Positions 56,540-64,000 of a DNA stretch of 64,000 bases are shown here, piece after piece (the first letter of the stretch is position 1; every line of letters begins with the position of its first letter). Under the pieces are notes generated by a model, which was not told the DNA's origin, made no database searches, and saw only the letters and a program-made list of their open reading frames with translations. The DNA comes from Virgibacillus sp. MSP4-1 (lineage in GTDB: Bacteria; Bacillota; Bacilli; Bacillales; Alkalibacillaceae), in assembly GCF_010092505.1 (NCBI RefSeq), contig NZ_CP048021.1, positions 496,001 through 560,000 of the forward strand, given 5' to 3'. The position numbers and the translations under genes were made by a program.

Positions 56540-58219
56540 ATGATTACAAATCTGAAAAATGCTAAATACTTAGATGTTATTTTTAATAGTATTTCGGATA
56601 TGGTCTTTTTAGTGTCGGTTGGTAAGGATCAGTCCTACCGTTACGTAACCGTGAACCAGCAGGTCATGGATCTGCTTAAGTTTCCAGAAGATTACAATGG
56701 TAAAAGAATAGAGGAAATCATGCCTGAATCATCAGCAGAAAAGATTATAGGGAAATATAAGGAAGCTATACAGAAACAGGTAACCATATCCTACGAAACA
56801 CCGTTGGACTTTCCGTTAGACGGTAACAAGGCTGAAGTCAGGCAGGGGTGGGTAGAGTCGAATGTTACCCCAATCTTTAACGAGGAAGGGCATTGTGAAC
56901 ACGTCATTGCCATCACCCGGGAGGTGACCAACAGAAAAAATCGGGAAAGAGAACTACGCCGAACGAAGGAAGAACTGGAAAAGGTTTTTAATCATGTAGC
57001 AGATGCGGTATTTATGTTTGATGAGAACGGGGATTATCTGGCTGTGAATCCGGCTTTTACAACCATGTTTGGGTGGACAAGAGATGATGTTTTTTATAAT
57101 CCCGAAGCGACTATTATTCCTGAAAACCAGAAGGCGGAACTGGATAAGCTTTTCCGACGCTTAAAGCAGGGGGAGGTTATTGAGGCCCATCGTTCCCAGA
57201 GAAAAACCAAGGACGGCAGTGTCATCGAAGTCCTGTCCTCCTATTCTCCTATCATGGAAGACGGTACGATGATTGGAGGAGTAGCCGTTTATAAAGATGT
57301 GGCAAAGATTACTGAATTAAAGGATCAGCTGAAAGAATCGGAAAACCGGTACCAGATGATTGTGGAACATTCCAATGATATGATAAGAGTTGTTAATCGT
57401 GACGGCTACATTCAATATGCTTCCCCTGCCCATCAGGATATTTTAGGGATTCACCCTGACTTTTTTGCGGGGAAATCCTATCTATCCTTTATTCACCTTG
57501 AGGATATGGCTAAAGTACAAAATGCTTTTTCAATGATTATCGAAAATAAGGAAAGTATTAAGTTTGAATATCGCCGTTTGAATAAGGATGGAGAGTATGT
57601 CTGGGTTGATACGCATGGGGGACCTGTTCTCAGTGCCTCTGGAGAAGTTGAACAGGTTGTGTTTATTTCAAGAGATATATCCAATCAGAAGGAGAAAGAA
57701 AAGGAATTAATGAATATGGCGCTGTTTGATGAATTGACAGGACTGCCAAATCGCACCTTTTTCCAGCATCAGGTTGAAATTGCGATGAATACAACGAAAC
57801 GGAAAGGGACAGTTGCAGCTATTCTCATGTTAGACAGTGACAACTTTAAAGTGATCAACGATAAATACGGACATGATGCAGGGGATAAAGTGATTAAAGA
57901 GGTTGCCAGACGGGTACAGAATTCGGTCCGTGACACGGATACGGTTTCGAGAATGGGTGGAGATGAATTCCAGGTCGTTCTTCCAGACCTTGAAGATAAA
58001 GAGGACGCAATAAGAGTCAGTGAACGTATTCGGAAAGAAATGAAGCAGCCTTTTGAGGTATCTGCCAGTGGAGATACGATTACTTCAACAGTGAGTATCG
58101 GAATTTCCTATTATCAGGGAGAGGGCAAATCGTATGAGAAACTCCTCAAGGAAGCAGATAACGCCCTTTACCAATCAAAGGAATCAGGCAGAAATCAATG
58201 GGCCGTTTATCATGCATAA
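56540..58219 (+). CDS. PAS-PAS-PAS-GGDEF diguanylate cyclase
   Basis: A 559-residue cytoplasmic cyclase. Three PAS domains lie at about 8-130, 142-257 and 272-390 (each with a PAC-type end such as ISRDISNQKEKEKEL), followed by GGDEF at about 395-555. The active site is RMGGDEFQVVL and the inhibitory I-site RDTD lies five residues upstream, so it should make c-di-GMP and be product-inhibited. No membrane segment; PAS sensors may read redox or a small ligand. Opposes the EAL protein 136 bases away on the other side of FapA. Confidence 0.93.
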   Translation: MITNLKNAKYLDVIFNSISDMVFLVSVGKDQSYRYVTVNQQVMDLLKFPEDYNGKRIEEIMPESSAEKIIGKYKEAIQKQVTISYETPLDFPLDGNKAEVRQGWVESNVTPIFNEEGHCEHVIAITREVTNRKNRERELRRTKEELEKVFNHVADAVFMFDENGDYLAVNPAFTTMFGWTRDDVFYNPEATIIPENQKAELDKLFRRLKQGEVIEAHRSQRKTKDGSVIEVLSSYSPIMEDGTMIGGVAVYKDVAKITELKDQLKESENRYQMIVEHSNDMIRVVNRDGYIQYASPAHQDILGIHPDFFAGKSYLSFIHLEDMAKVQNAFSMIIENKESIKFEYRRLNKDGEYVWVDTHGGPVLSASGEVEQVVFISRDISNQKEKEKELMNMALFDELTGLPNRTFFQHQVEIAMNTTKRKGTVAAILMLDSDNFKVINDKYGHDAGDKVIKEVARRVQNSVRDTDTVSRMGGDEFQVVLPDLEDKEDAIRVSERIRKEMKQPFEVSASGDTITSTVSIGISYYQGEGKSYEKLLKEADNALYQSKESGRNQWAVYHA

Positions 58220-58278
58220 ACGACCCGTATACTCCTGATAAGTTCAACTAACCATAAGCGGAGGATGGAGATCCCACC

Positions 58279-58298
58279 GATGGAGGTTTCACTTTATG
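58279..58298 (+). repeat. 20-bp dispersed element, copy 3
   Basis: GATGGAGGTTTCACTTTATG, one base different from the copies at 23092 and 49114. Confidence 0.7.
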
Positions 58299-58360
58299 AA
58301 AAAGAATGCTGAATAAATTTAAGCAAAAAATCTTTCTGAACTGAATAGATAATGCGATAC

Positions 58361-58396
58361 GGTCAGTTTCCCCATATCAACGGGGCTGGCTTTTTT
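58361..58396 (+). terminator. Terminator after the GGDEF gene
   Basis: GGTCAG-CCCC and GGGG-CTGGC pair with a small bulge, followed by TTTTTT. It lies inside the 5' region that an upstream ATG would make coding, supporting the later start for the next gene. Confidence 0.65.
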
Positions 58397-58474
58397 GTGC
58401 TGGAAACTGTTCGACAGATTTCCAATATCCATATAAAATATACGATAGATGGCTATGGGCAGGAGGTTCTGGTC

Positions 58475-58954
58475 GTGGAGTTATTTACAGCCTTAAAAAA
58501 CAGCTTCTTATTACCTGAGAAAAAGGCGTTGTTTCGGTTAAATCGTATTTCCATGCGTAATACCATTGTTTATATCAGTGTGATTCTGTTTCTTCTCTTT
58601 ATTCCGGATGTCTTACAAATGATTCTGCATTTTGAGGATGCTGAGATTCCAAGGAGTATGTATGCCCTTCAATTAATGGTCATATATCCCTTTTTAATCA
58701 TTTTTTTGGCCGTATCCGGAATTTCACTGCTGGCGGGTGTTTCGTTTCTGATTAAGGTGCTGCTTAGACGGAGACTGGCGTACCAGCAGCTTTGGAAAAT
58801 GACGGCTTTTGCACTGACCATCCCTTTACTTTTACACGTTCTATTAAAGTATACAGTTGATTATTCGTTCATGATTAATGGGGTTCCATTGCTGGTGCTG
58901 TATTTTCTCATGTACAGGATGATTTTGGTTTATCCTCAAAGGCGCAGGGAATAA
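58475..58954 (+). CDS. DUF1189-like membrane protein
   Basis: A 159-residue protein with four or five helices (TIVYISVILFLLFIP, MVIYPFLIIFLAVSGISLLAG, AFALTIPLLLHVLLKY, LVLYFLMYRMILV) and a short cytoplasmic N-terminus (ELFTALKNSFLLPEKKALFR) like DUF1189 proteins, although shorter than that family's usual 250 residues. The GTG at 58475 has AGGAGGT seven bases upstream; an ATG at 58352 would cover a terminator. Function unknown. Confidence 0.6.
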   Translation: MELFTALKNSFLLPEKKALFRLNRISMRNTIVYISVILFLLFIPDVLQMILHFEDAEIPRSMYALQLMVIYPFLIIFLAVSGISLLAGVSFLIKVLLRRRLAYQQLWKMTAFALTIPLLLHVLLKYTVDYSFMINGVPLLVLYFLMYRMILVYPQRRRE

Positions 58955-59127
58955 TTAGAATAGTTGTACATATTTAAAAAGCATGATATTTTTATTATTG
59001 GAAGACTTCTATATGGAGTTCTCTAAGATGTTTCATTTGTTACATAAAAGGGATATCTACGGTTTTACGGATAGATTTCCTGAAAGAATATAGATGCTTT
59101 TTACGTCTAAGAATGGGGGAATTGAAG

Positions 59128-59367
59128 ATGGCATTTGTCATTACTGCACCTTGTAAGGAAGAAAAGTCCGGGGAATGTGTAGAAGTTTGCCCGGTGGATT
59201 GTATTGAAGAAGGAAAGGACATGTTTTATATAGATCCGGATATCTGCATTGATTGCGGAGCCTGTGAAGCTGTATGTCCGGTCGAAGCTATCTATCATGA
59301 GGATGATATGCTGGACGAGGATGTCCCATATCTGGAAGCTGCCAGAGAATTTTTTGCGAATAAGTAA
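59128..59367 (+). CDS. 7Fe ferredoxin
   Basis: A 79-residue electron carrier. The N-terminal half has the C-x7-C-x3-CP pattern (CKEEKSGECVEVCPVDC) that binds a 3Fe-4S plus part of a 4Fe-4S cluster; the second half has CIDCGACEAVCPVEAI. It matches the Bacillus-type 7Fe ferredoxin and has the acidic C-terminal tail. GGGGGA precedes the ATG at 59128. Monocistronic with its own terminator. Confidence 0.92.
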   Translation: MAFVITAPCKEEKSGECVEVCPVDCIEEGKDMFYIDPDICIDCGACEAVCPVEAIYHEDDMLDEDVPYLEAAREFFANK

Positions 59368-59378
59368 GCAGGATTAGA

Positions 59379-59412
59379 AAAACTCCCGTCAGGTAAAGTG
59401 CGGGAGTTTTTT
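59379..59412 (+). terminator. Ferredoxin terminator
   Basis: AAAACTCCCG pairs with CGGGAGTTTTTT. Confidence 0.92.
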
Positions 59413-59455
59413 GTCTGTTGGTCATTTGAAAATAACCGCAAAGGAGCTCTTTACC

Positions 59456-60517
59456 ATGAAGGAAATCTACAGTGATATCATTCAGTTTCGCGGGTCTCAT
59501 TATGATTATGGTCGAATGCAGGGGGAGCAATTAAAGAATTCTTTAATCGTAAAAAATCGGGAACGGCAATGGAAGGTGAGAAGACCACGATTTTCCGTTG
59601 ATGAACAGGAAGCAAGAGATGCCATCCGCCGCTTTGCTCCTGGCATCTGGGAGGAAATCATCGGCCTGCAGGATGCTTTGGAATGGCCGATCGAACGTGT
59701 GTTAATGGAATTCAGTGGTTATCGCTTGCCATACGCTCGCTCGGGCTGTTCGATTCTGACAGGGGAAAATTATTTTATTCGTAATTATGATTATCATCCG
59801 AAGACTTATGAGGGCCGGTATGCGCTCTATCAGCCAACGGATCATGGCTATGCGACAGCCGGGCCTCAGCAGAAAATTACAGGGCGTCCGGATGGAATCA
59901 ATGAAAGAGGCCTGGTATTAGGTTATAACTTCATGCATCGGAAAAAGCCGGGAGAAGGATTCATCTGTCATATGATTGGCCGGATGGTACTTGAAAATTG
60001 CGCGAATACAGAAGAAGCTGTGGCTATGTTAAAGGAAATCCCGCACCGCCATTCCTTCAGCTATATTGCCTATGACCAGGGTGGGCAGGCCTTTGTTGTC
60101 GAGGCATCTCCACGGGGAACAGAGGTGCGTCAATCTACGGTCTGTACGAACCATTTTGAAAGGATGAAACAGGAAAACCGTCATCACCTGGTTGACTCCT
60201 ATAAGCGATTGGAGGCGATGGAGCAGGGGAAATCAGCCATTCAGAATTCCTATGATGCTTTCCGTTTGCTGAACGATACGGATAAAGAAGTTTTCTCAAA
60301 ACAATATAAAAACTGGGCGGGTACTATTCATACCTCCGCCTACTTTCCAAAAGAAATGAAAGCGTGGTTTGCTCTGGGCGGTGATCAGGAGCCGGCAGAG
60401 ATAGACTTTGGAGATTGGGTAGCAGGAAATGATTTAAATATGGACCGCATTTATGGGGAAGTGGATACGGATATTCCCTTTGTTCATATGGATGAAAATG
60501 CCACCTGGTTTAAGTAA
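59456..60517 (+). CDS. C45-family autoproteolytic acyltransferase/hydrolase, copy 2
   Basis: A 353-residue paralogue of the 19471 product. The Gly97-Cys98 pair in RSGCSILTG is the likely self-cleavage point; other shared blocks are FRGSHYDYGRMQGEQLKNS, FIRNYDYHPKTYEGRYALYQ and GINERGLVLGYNFMHRKKPG. The propeptide half is more divergent than the enzyme half. No signal peptide. AAAGGAG precedes the ATG at 59456; an earlier ATG at 59411 lies in the ferredoxin terminator. Substrate unknown. Confidence 0.85.
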   Translation: MKEIYSDIIQFRGSHYDYGRMQGEQLKNSLIVKNRERQWKVRRPRFSVDEQEARDAIRRFAPGIWEEIIGLQDALEWPIERVLMEFSGYRLPYARSGCSILTGENYFIRNYDYHPKTYEGRYALYQPTDHGYATAGPQQKITGRPDGINERGLVLGYNFMHRKKPGEGFICHMIGRMVLENCANTEEAVAMLKEIPHRHSFSYIAYDQGGQAFVVEASPRGTEVRQSTVCTNHFERMKQENRHHLVDSYKRLEAMEQGKSAIQNSYDAFRLLNDTDKEVFSKQYKNWAGTIHTSAYFPKEMKAWFALGGDQEPAEIDFGDWVAGNDLNMDRIYGEVDTDIPFVHMDENATWFK

Positions 60518-60525
60518 GAATGAAC

Positions 60526-60562
60526 AACCTGCAGGACCTTTATGATGTCCTGCAGGTTTTTA
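60526..60562. terminator. Bidirectional terminator between convergent genes
   Basis: AACCTGCAGGAC pairs with GTCCTGCAGGTT, with TTTTT to the right; it overlaps the YitT stop region. Confidence 0.9.
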
Positions 60563-61423
60563 ATGAGTGCTTTTTTTGAAGTTACTTCCTGAGACGTCTG
60601 CTACGTTTTCGATGGCGATGAGTGCTTCTGGATCAATGTCATTGGCAATGCTTCGGACGGTGGACAATTCAATGCGGGTGACAACGGTGTAGATGATTTT
60701 TTTGGGATCATTTGTATAAACCCCTTCCCCATGAAAAAAGGTGATGCCACGCCCCAACTGCTGAATGAGTGAATCTGCCAATTCATCCGGCACGTCGGAA
60801 ATAATCGTTACAGACTTGAGCTCCTCCAACCCTTCAACAACGACATCAATCATTTTAAAGGCAATGTAGTAAGTAATGATGGAATACATAGCCGTCTCCC
60901 AGCTGAAGACAAGTAAGGCAGCCAAAATAAAAATGAAAAAGTTCATAATCATAACCAGCTGTCCTACAGATACAGGACGTTCCTTGCTGAATAAAATGGC
61001 AATAATTTCTGTTCCATCCAGTGCCCCACCGGTACGAATGACCAGTCCGACGCCTGTTCCAAGAATTACGGCGCCAACGATTGTGGCTAAGAATAAGTCG
61101 TCTGTTACTGGTTCGAATGGATGCATAATGGCCGTGAAAATGGAGAGGACAATTATTCCATACAATGTATGCATCGTAAATTTCCTTCCCATGCGGCGAA
61201 AGCCAATCAATAAAAAAGGAATGTTAAATAAAATGATAAACACACTCATCTGATAATTGGTAATCGCACCTGCAATAATTGATAGTCCGATGACTCCACC
61301 GTCCAATATATTATTTGGAACGAGAAATAATTCCAGCCCCATACTTGCGATAATAGCTCCGATGGTAATTATAATGATTTGCATGATTTCTTTTAGGAGT
61401 TTTTTTCTTTTGACTTTGGACAA
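60560..61423 (-). CDS. YitT-family membrane protein
   Basis: A 287-residue protein with five or six membrane helices followed by a C-terminal DUF2179 domain (about 205-285, PKKIIYTVVTRIELSTVRSI). The family signature LVPNNILDGGVIGLSIIAG is near residue 35 and GGALDGTEIIAILF near 130. Function not established. The start is TTG at 61423 after AAAGG. Convergent with copy 2 of the C45 hydrolase. Confidence 0.9.
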   Translation of the reverse strand: MSKVKRKKLLKEIMQIIIITIGAIIASMGLELFLVPNNILDGGVIGLSIIAGAITNYQMSVFIILFNIPFLLIGFRRMGRKFTMHTLYGIIVLSIFTAIMHPFEPVTDDLFLATIVGAVILGTGVGLVIRTGGALDGTEIIAILFSKERPVSVGQLVMIMNFFIFILAALLVFSWETAMYSIITYYIAFKMIDVVVEGLEELKSVTIISDVPDELADSLIQQLGRGITFFHGEGVYTNDPKKIIYTVVTRIELSTVRSIANDIDPEALIAIENVADVSGSNFKKSTH

Positions 61424-61642
61424 CAGGATCAGCCTTTCCTTCTAACCTTAGAAGAGTGTTTTTTGTTGATGACCTCATACAGTACATATCATAACCATTC
61501 GCTTATAAATCATAATCGAAAGGTGAAGAGGACTAATCTGGATGACGGCCATAGAGACAGGTGCTGCAGACAAGATGTTTCTCATAATGTATACTCAAAT
61601 GAACGATGAAACCTTTAATTCTTATATGGCAGGTGTTGAAAG

Positions 61643-61804
61643 ATGGATAATGACTTTGTAGTAGGTTGGGGTACACTAGCCTTGATTAATGCCGGGCTGG
61701 CGCAAGGAAAAAATCGTACGGGTCTAAACTGGTTTTTACTATCGTTATTCCTCGGTCCTTTAGCAACGTTTATCCTGTTATTTGTGGAGGAAAGGGAGGA
61801 TTAG
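61643..61804 (+). CDS. 53-residue membrane protein
   Basis: The frame MDNDFVVGWGTLALINAGLA then GLNWFLLSLFLGPLATFILL and an acidic end encodes two hydrophobic segments joined by a basic turn, like the many short Firmicutes proteins with a G-W-F-L-G-P-L-A core. GGCAGGTG precedes the ATG. An overlapping 39-codon frame at 61542-61661 lacks a good ribosome site and is not called. The 374 bases after it (61805-62178) are AT-rich; I see no gene there. Confidence 0.6.
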   Translation: MDNDFVVGWGTLALINAGLAQGKNRTGLNWFLLSLFLGPLATFILLFVEERED

Positions 61805-62178
61805 AATAGGCAAAAAAAGTGGCGGCCTTTTTCATAAAGCGTCTTCATCCTTGTAAAAGTTGTCTTAAAAACTTTCTATCAATATATAATAAGTGATTCA
61901 GAAAGGCAACACTTTATAAAAAGTTTTCACAAAAAGCACCAGGAGCGGAGTCGTTTGAAAATAAAAAATAATGAATAAAAAAGCACCATTCTTTTTTTCT
62001 GGCCAAAAAAAAGTTATCATCTAAAAGGAGTACTTTTTCATTTAGGTAAATCTGCTGTTTGCAGGTGGACAAACAGGGGTGTTGCCGATGAATATGAATG
62101 GTTTTTCCACCGCAGGCTAAAAACGAGTGTATAATAGAGGAGTTGAACATATGCAAATGGACAGGATGGGGTTTTTGT

Positions 62179-62436
62179 ATGACTAAAGGAAATCATAAGC
62201 ATAACCATGAACCGCAGAATATAGAAGTATGGGAAGATCTTGTACATATAAAGGATTTAGGGCTTGCCCTTCTTATTTGTGGGGCAGGAGCATTGGGAGG
62301 ATATTTTCTTGCTCCAGATAATGCGTCTGAACCTTTATTTTATGGACTGGCAGGTGCCGTGATCGGATTTATCATCAGCAGTTTTATCATTAAACCAAAA
62401 CGTACATTTGAAGAGATAAGGGAAGAGGATCAATAA
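62179..62436 (+). CDS. Small membrane protein upstream of the TctA-like permease
   Basis: An 85-residue protein: a His-rich start (MTKGNHKHNHEPQN), then two helices (LGLALLICGAGALGGYFLAP and PLFYGLAGAVIGFIISSFII) and a charged tail. It shares its stop with the permease start (TAATG), so the two are translationally coupled; it may play the role of TctB, the usual small four-helix partner of TctA, but has only two helices. Start uncertain; GGGGT is the only site. Confidence 0.65.
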   Translation: MTKGNHKHNHEPQNIEVWEDLVHIKDLGLALLICGAGALGGYFLAPDNASEPLFYGLAGAVIGFIISSFIIKPKRTFEEIREEDQ

Positions 62437-63788
62437 TGGATATTAGTTTAATTTTACAGATGGTGCTCGTTGCCGGAATTGCATCTGTACTCTATACATT
62501 AATTGGGGTGGCACCTGGTACAGATGAAACGGCTGTTTTAGCACCCGTAACTCTTGTTTTAGTCTTGGCTGGATTTGAACCTGTGATTATTTTAACGTTC
62601 TTCATGGCAGCCATTGTAGCAAAGAAATTAACGGATTCGATTCCGGTCGCTGTTGCCGGTATACCAGGCGGGGTGATGTCGGCTCCGATGGTCGAACATG
62701 CACTGGTCTTAAAGAAACACGGTCTGGCGGATGTCAGCATACGAAAAATGGCTTCCGGTTCAGTGATCGGGACCATCGTTTCGATTCCGATCAGTTTTGC
62801 TTTGGCGAATTTCCTATCTGAATTTTCGGAAGCTATTAAAGAATATACAGATCCCATTTTCTTTATTGGAGCTATCTTTTTAGCCTTAATGACGAAAAAT
62901 AAATGGCTTGCTTTAGTCTCTATATTCCCGCTTGCTCTGTTAATTCAAGGGCTGCGTCATTTATATTGGGGAGTGGGGATTGTTCCTGAGGATACGACGG
63001 TATTTATCTCCTTTTTCTTAGGAATTACAATTGGTCCAGTGATATTAACCCTATTTGAATTGTTAAATGGGGACTTACGTTCAAAATTAACGCGTCACGA
63101 AACAAAGAAAATTTCCTTCAGGATCAGCAAAAAAATTAAAGGCTTTCCGAATCCGTTTCGAATACTGACGAAAAATGAGACGGTTTCAAGCTTCTTTTCT
63201 TCCCTATTAGGTGTAGGGACCTTTTTCTTAAGTCCTGTAGGTATGACCATTATGATTGGTGAGGTTGTTGCGAGTAAGATTAAGGATCCGGTCAAAAAGG
63301 CCGCCCGTGCGATTTCTTCAATGGATGCATTAACAAATGCGGCTTATATCAGCGGAACATTGATTCCATTGATTGCACTGGGACTTCCTTTGTCACCTAC
63401 TGCTCTTGGACCTGGTCATGCTTTGTTTAATGCACCACCCGTTTTTACACAGGATCATAATTTGCATCATATTCTGTCAATGTCTGAATTTTTCTGGGCG
63501 ACGATTATTGGTGCCGGAATTGCGATTTTGATTACGTATTTTGTTACCGTGAAGTATGCGGTGCAGATTTGCCGCTTTGTCTTTAAGCGTATTCCGCATG
63601 AGGCGATGCTGGGCTTGTTTTTCGGGCTGGTTCTTCTCCTTGCCTATATGGATGCAGGCTGGCTGAATGTTGCCGGAGTTCTGCTTATTGGACTGGTTGC
63701 CGGCGTCCTTAACCGGTTAGGCGTCAACTACGGAGTACAGTTTATGACACTTTATGCAGCACCTTTTATTGTTAATACGCTATTTTAA
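62436..63788 (+). CDS. TctA-like permease (tripartite tricarboxylate transporter family)
   Basis: A 450-residue, about 12-helix permease with the DUF112/TctA motif LYTLIGVAPGTDETAVLAPVTLVLVLAGFEPVIIL's early part, IPGGVMSAPMVEHALVLKKHG, and a second inverted copy of the motif around GTLIPLIALGLPLSPTALGPGHALF. TctA normally needs TctB and a periplasmic binding protein TctC; no TctC gene is in the window. The APGTDETAV and LPLSPTAL sequences vary from the family's usual LPGLG and LPGS forms, so the substrate may not be a tricarboxylate. Confidence 0.78.
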   Translation: MDISLILQMVLVAGIASVLYTLIGVAPGTDETAVLAPVTLVLVLAGFEPVIILTFFMAAIVAKKLTDSIPVAVAGIPGGVMSAPMVEHALVLKKHGLADVSIRKMASGSVIGTIVSIPISFALANFLSEFSEAIKEYTDPIFFIGAIFLALMTKNKWLALVSIFPLALLIQGLRHLYWGVGIVPEDTTVFISFFLGITIGPVILTLFELLNGDLRSKLTRHETKKISFRISKKIKGFPNPFRILTKNETVSSFFSSLLGVGTFFLSPVGMTIMIGEVVASKIKDPVKKAARAISSMDALTNAAYISGTLIPLIALGLPLSPTALGPGHALFNAPPVFTQDHNLHHILSMSEFFWATIIGAGIAILITYFVTVKYAVQICRFVFKRIPHEAMLGLFFGLVLLLAYMDAGWLNVAGVLLIGLVAGVLNRLGVNYGVQFMTLYAAPFIVNTLF

Positions 63789-63824
63789 AAACAGAATTGA
63801 TTGAAAAGAAGTGGGGGATGTTTA

Positions 63825-64000
63825 TGCGTTCATCTTCTCAAATAAAGGGAGAGGGAACTGCCCATAGTAAACTCATCTTAATTGGAGAACATTCAGTTGT
63901 ATATGGGGAGCCGGCGATTGCTCTTCCATTTCCATTACTTATGGTAAAATCAACGATACAAGAAGGTGCTGGTGAAATTACGATATCCAGTGACTTTTAT
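63825..64000 (+). CDS. mvk: Mevalonate kinase, 3' truncated by window edge
   Basis: Only the first 58 residues are present. After a short Ser-rich start they read GTAHSKLILIGEHSVVYGEPAIALPF, the strongly conserved N-terminal block of mevalonate kinase (ATP + mevalonate to phosphomevalonate). GGGGGA lies five bases before the ATG at 63825; an ATG at 63819 is closer to that site. The gene starts 36 bases after the permease stop. If complete, it implies a mevalonate isoprenoid route, unusual in Bacillaceae. Confidence 0.85.

Noticed and set aside
61542-61661. 39-codon frame overlapping the 53-residue gene
   Set aside because: The only ribosome-like site is too far from the ATG and the peptide shows no feature.

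Overview
The window reads as chromosome of a low-GC Gram-positive bacterium of the family Bacillaceae. The reasons are a B. subtilis-like rRNA operon with two SigA-type promoters, T-box-free TPP and SAM riboswitches of the Bacillus type, AGGAGG ribosome sites, GTG and TTG starts, CcpA cre boxes, a Mistic-like protein and a YjcZ-type spore protein. The proline and acetate-type sodium symporters, BASS transporter and SSS/DUF4212 pair would suit a salt-tolerant species, but I do not assign a genus.

Layout. 1-4.4 kb: end of a DUF819 permease, an acyl-CoA ligase and an unrecognised 12-helix-type membrane protein. 4.4-10.4 kb: one complete 16S-23S-5S operon with no tRNA in its spacers, preceded by repeats. 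10.4-19.3 kb: mixed single genes (EamA exporter, Mistic homologue, acetyltransferase, orphan amino-acid-binding lipoprotein, NlpC/P60 hydrolase, proline uptake and oxidation, and two proteins sharing a C-terminal domain). 19.5-24 kb: a C45 autoproteolytic hydrolase, a TPP-riboswitch thiMDE operon and a patatin-like protein. 24.5-27 kb: a two-gene WxL surface locus and a membrane protein. 27.1-36 kb: a persulfide-stress regulon (CstR, rhodaneses, TusA, DsrE, persulfide dioxygenase fusion, TauE, CoA-disulfide reductase-rhodanese) tied together by four matching 16-bp operator-like sequences, with a FetAB-type ABC exporter in between. 36.2-38 kb: NsrR and flavohaemoglobin with an NsrR box. 38.2-40.4 kb: a SAM-riboswitch-controlled flavin reductase and monooxygenase. 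40.7-46.4 kb: BASS transporter, small spore protein and a cre-controlled symporter/acyl-CoA synthetase group. 46.6-48.7 kb: zinc-ribbon proteins, a sirtuin and an ATP pyrophosphatase.

49.2-58.2 kb is the most unusual block: a two-domain KaiC-like ATPase, a small winged-helix-like protein and a PocR/GAF/LuxR-type regulator in one operon, followed directly by an EAL phosphodiesterase, a small unknown, a Jag_N-DUF342 (FapA-like) protein and a PAS3-GGDEF cyclase. This looks like a signalling module that couples a KaiC-type switch to transcription and cyclic-di-GMP. 58.3-64 kb: small membrane proteins, a 7Fe ferredoxin, a second C45 hydrolase, YitT, a TctA-like permease and the start of a mevalonate kinase.

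Non-coding structure is rich. There are two periodic degenerate intergenic arrays (21-bp units at 31.9-32.2 kb; alternating 30/22-bp units at 35.8-36.1 kb), a dispersed GC-rich element found downstream of genes and inside the rRNA spacers, a large folded repeat at 40.4 kb and a 20-bp element found three times.
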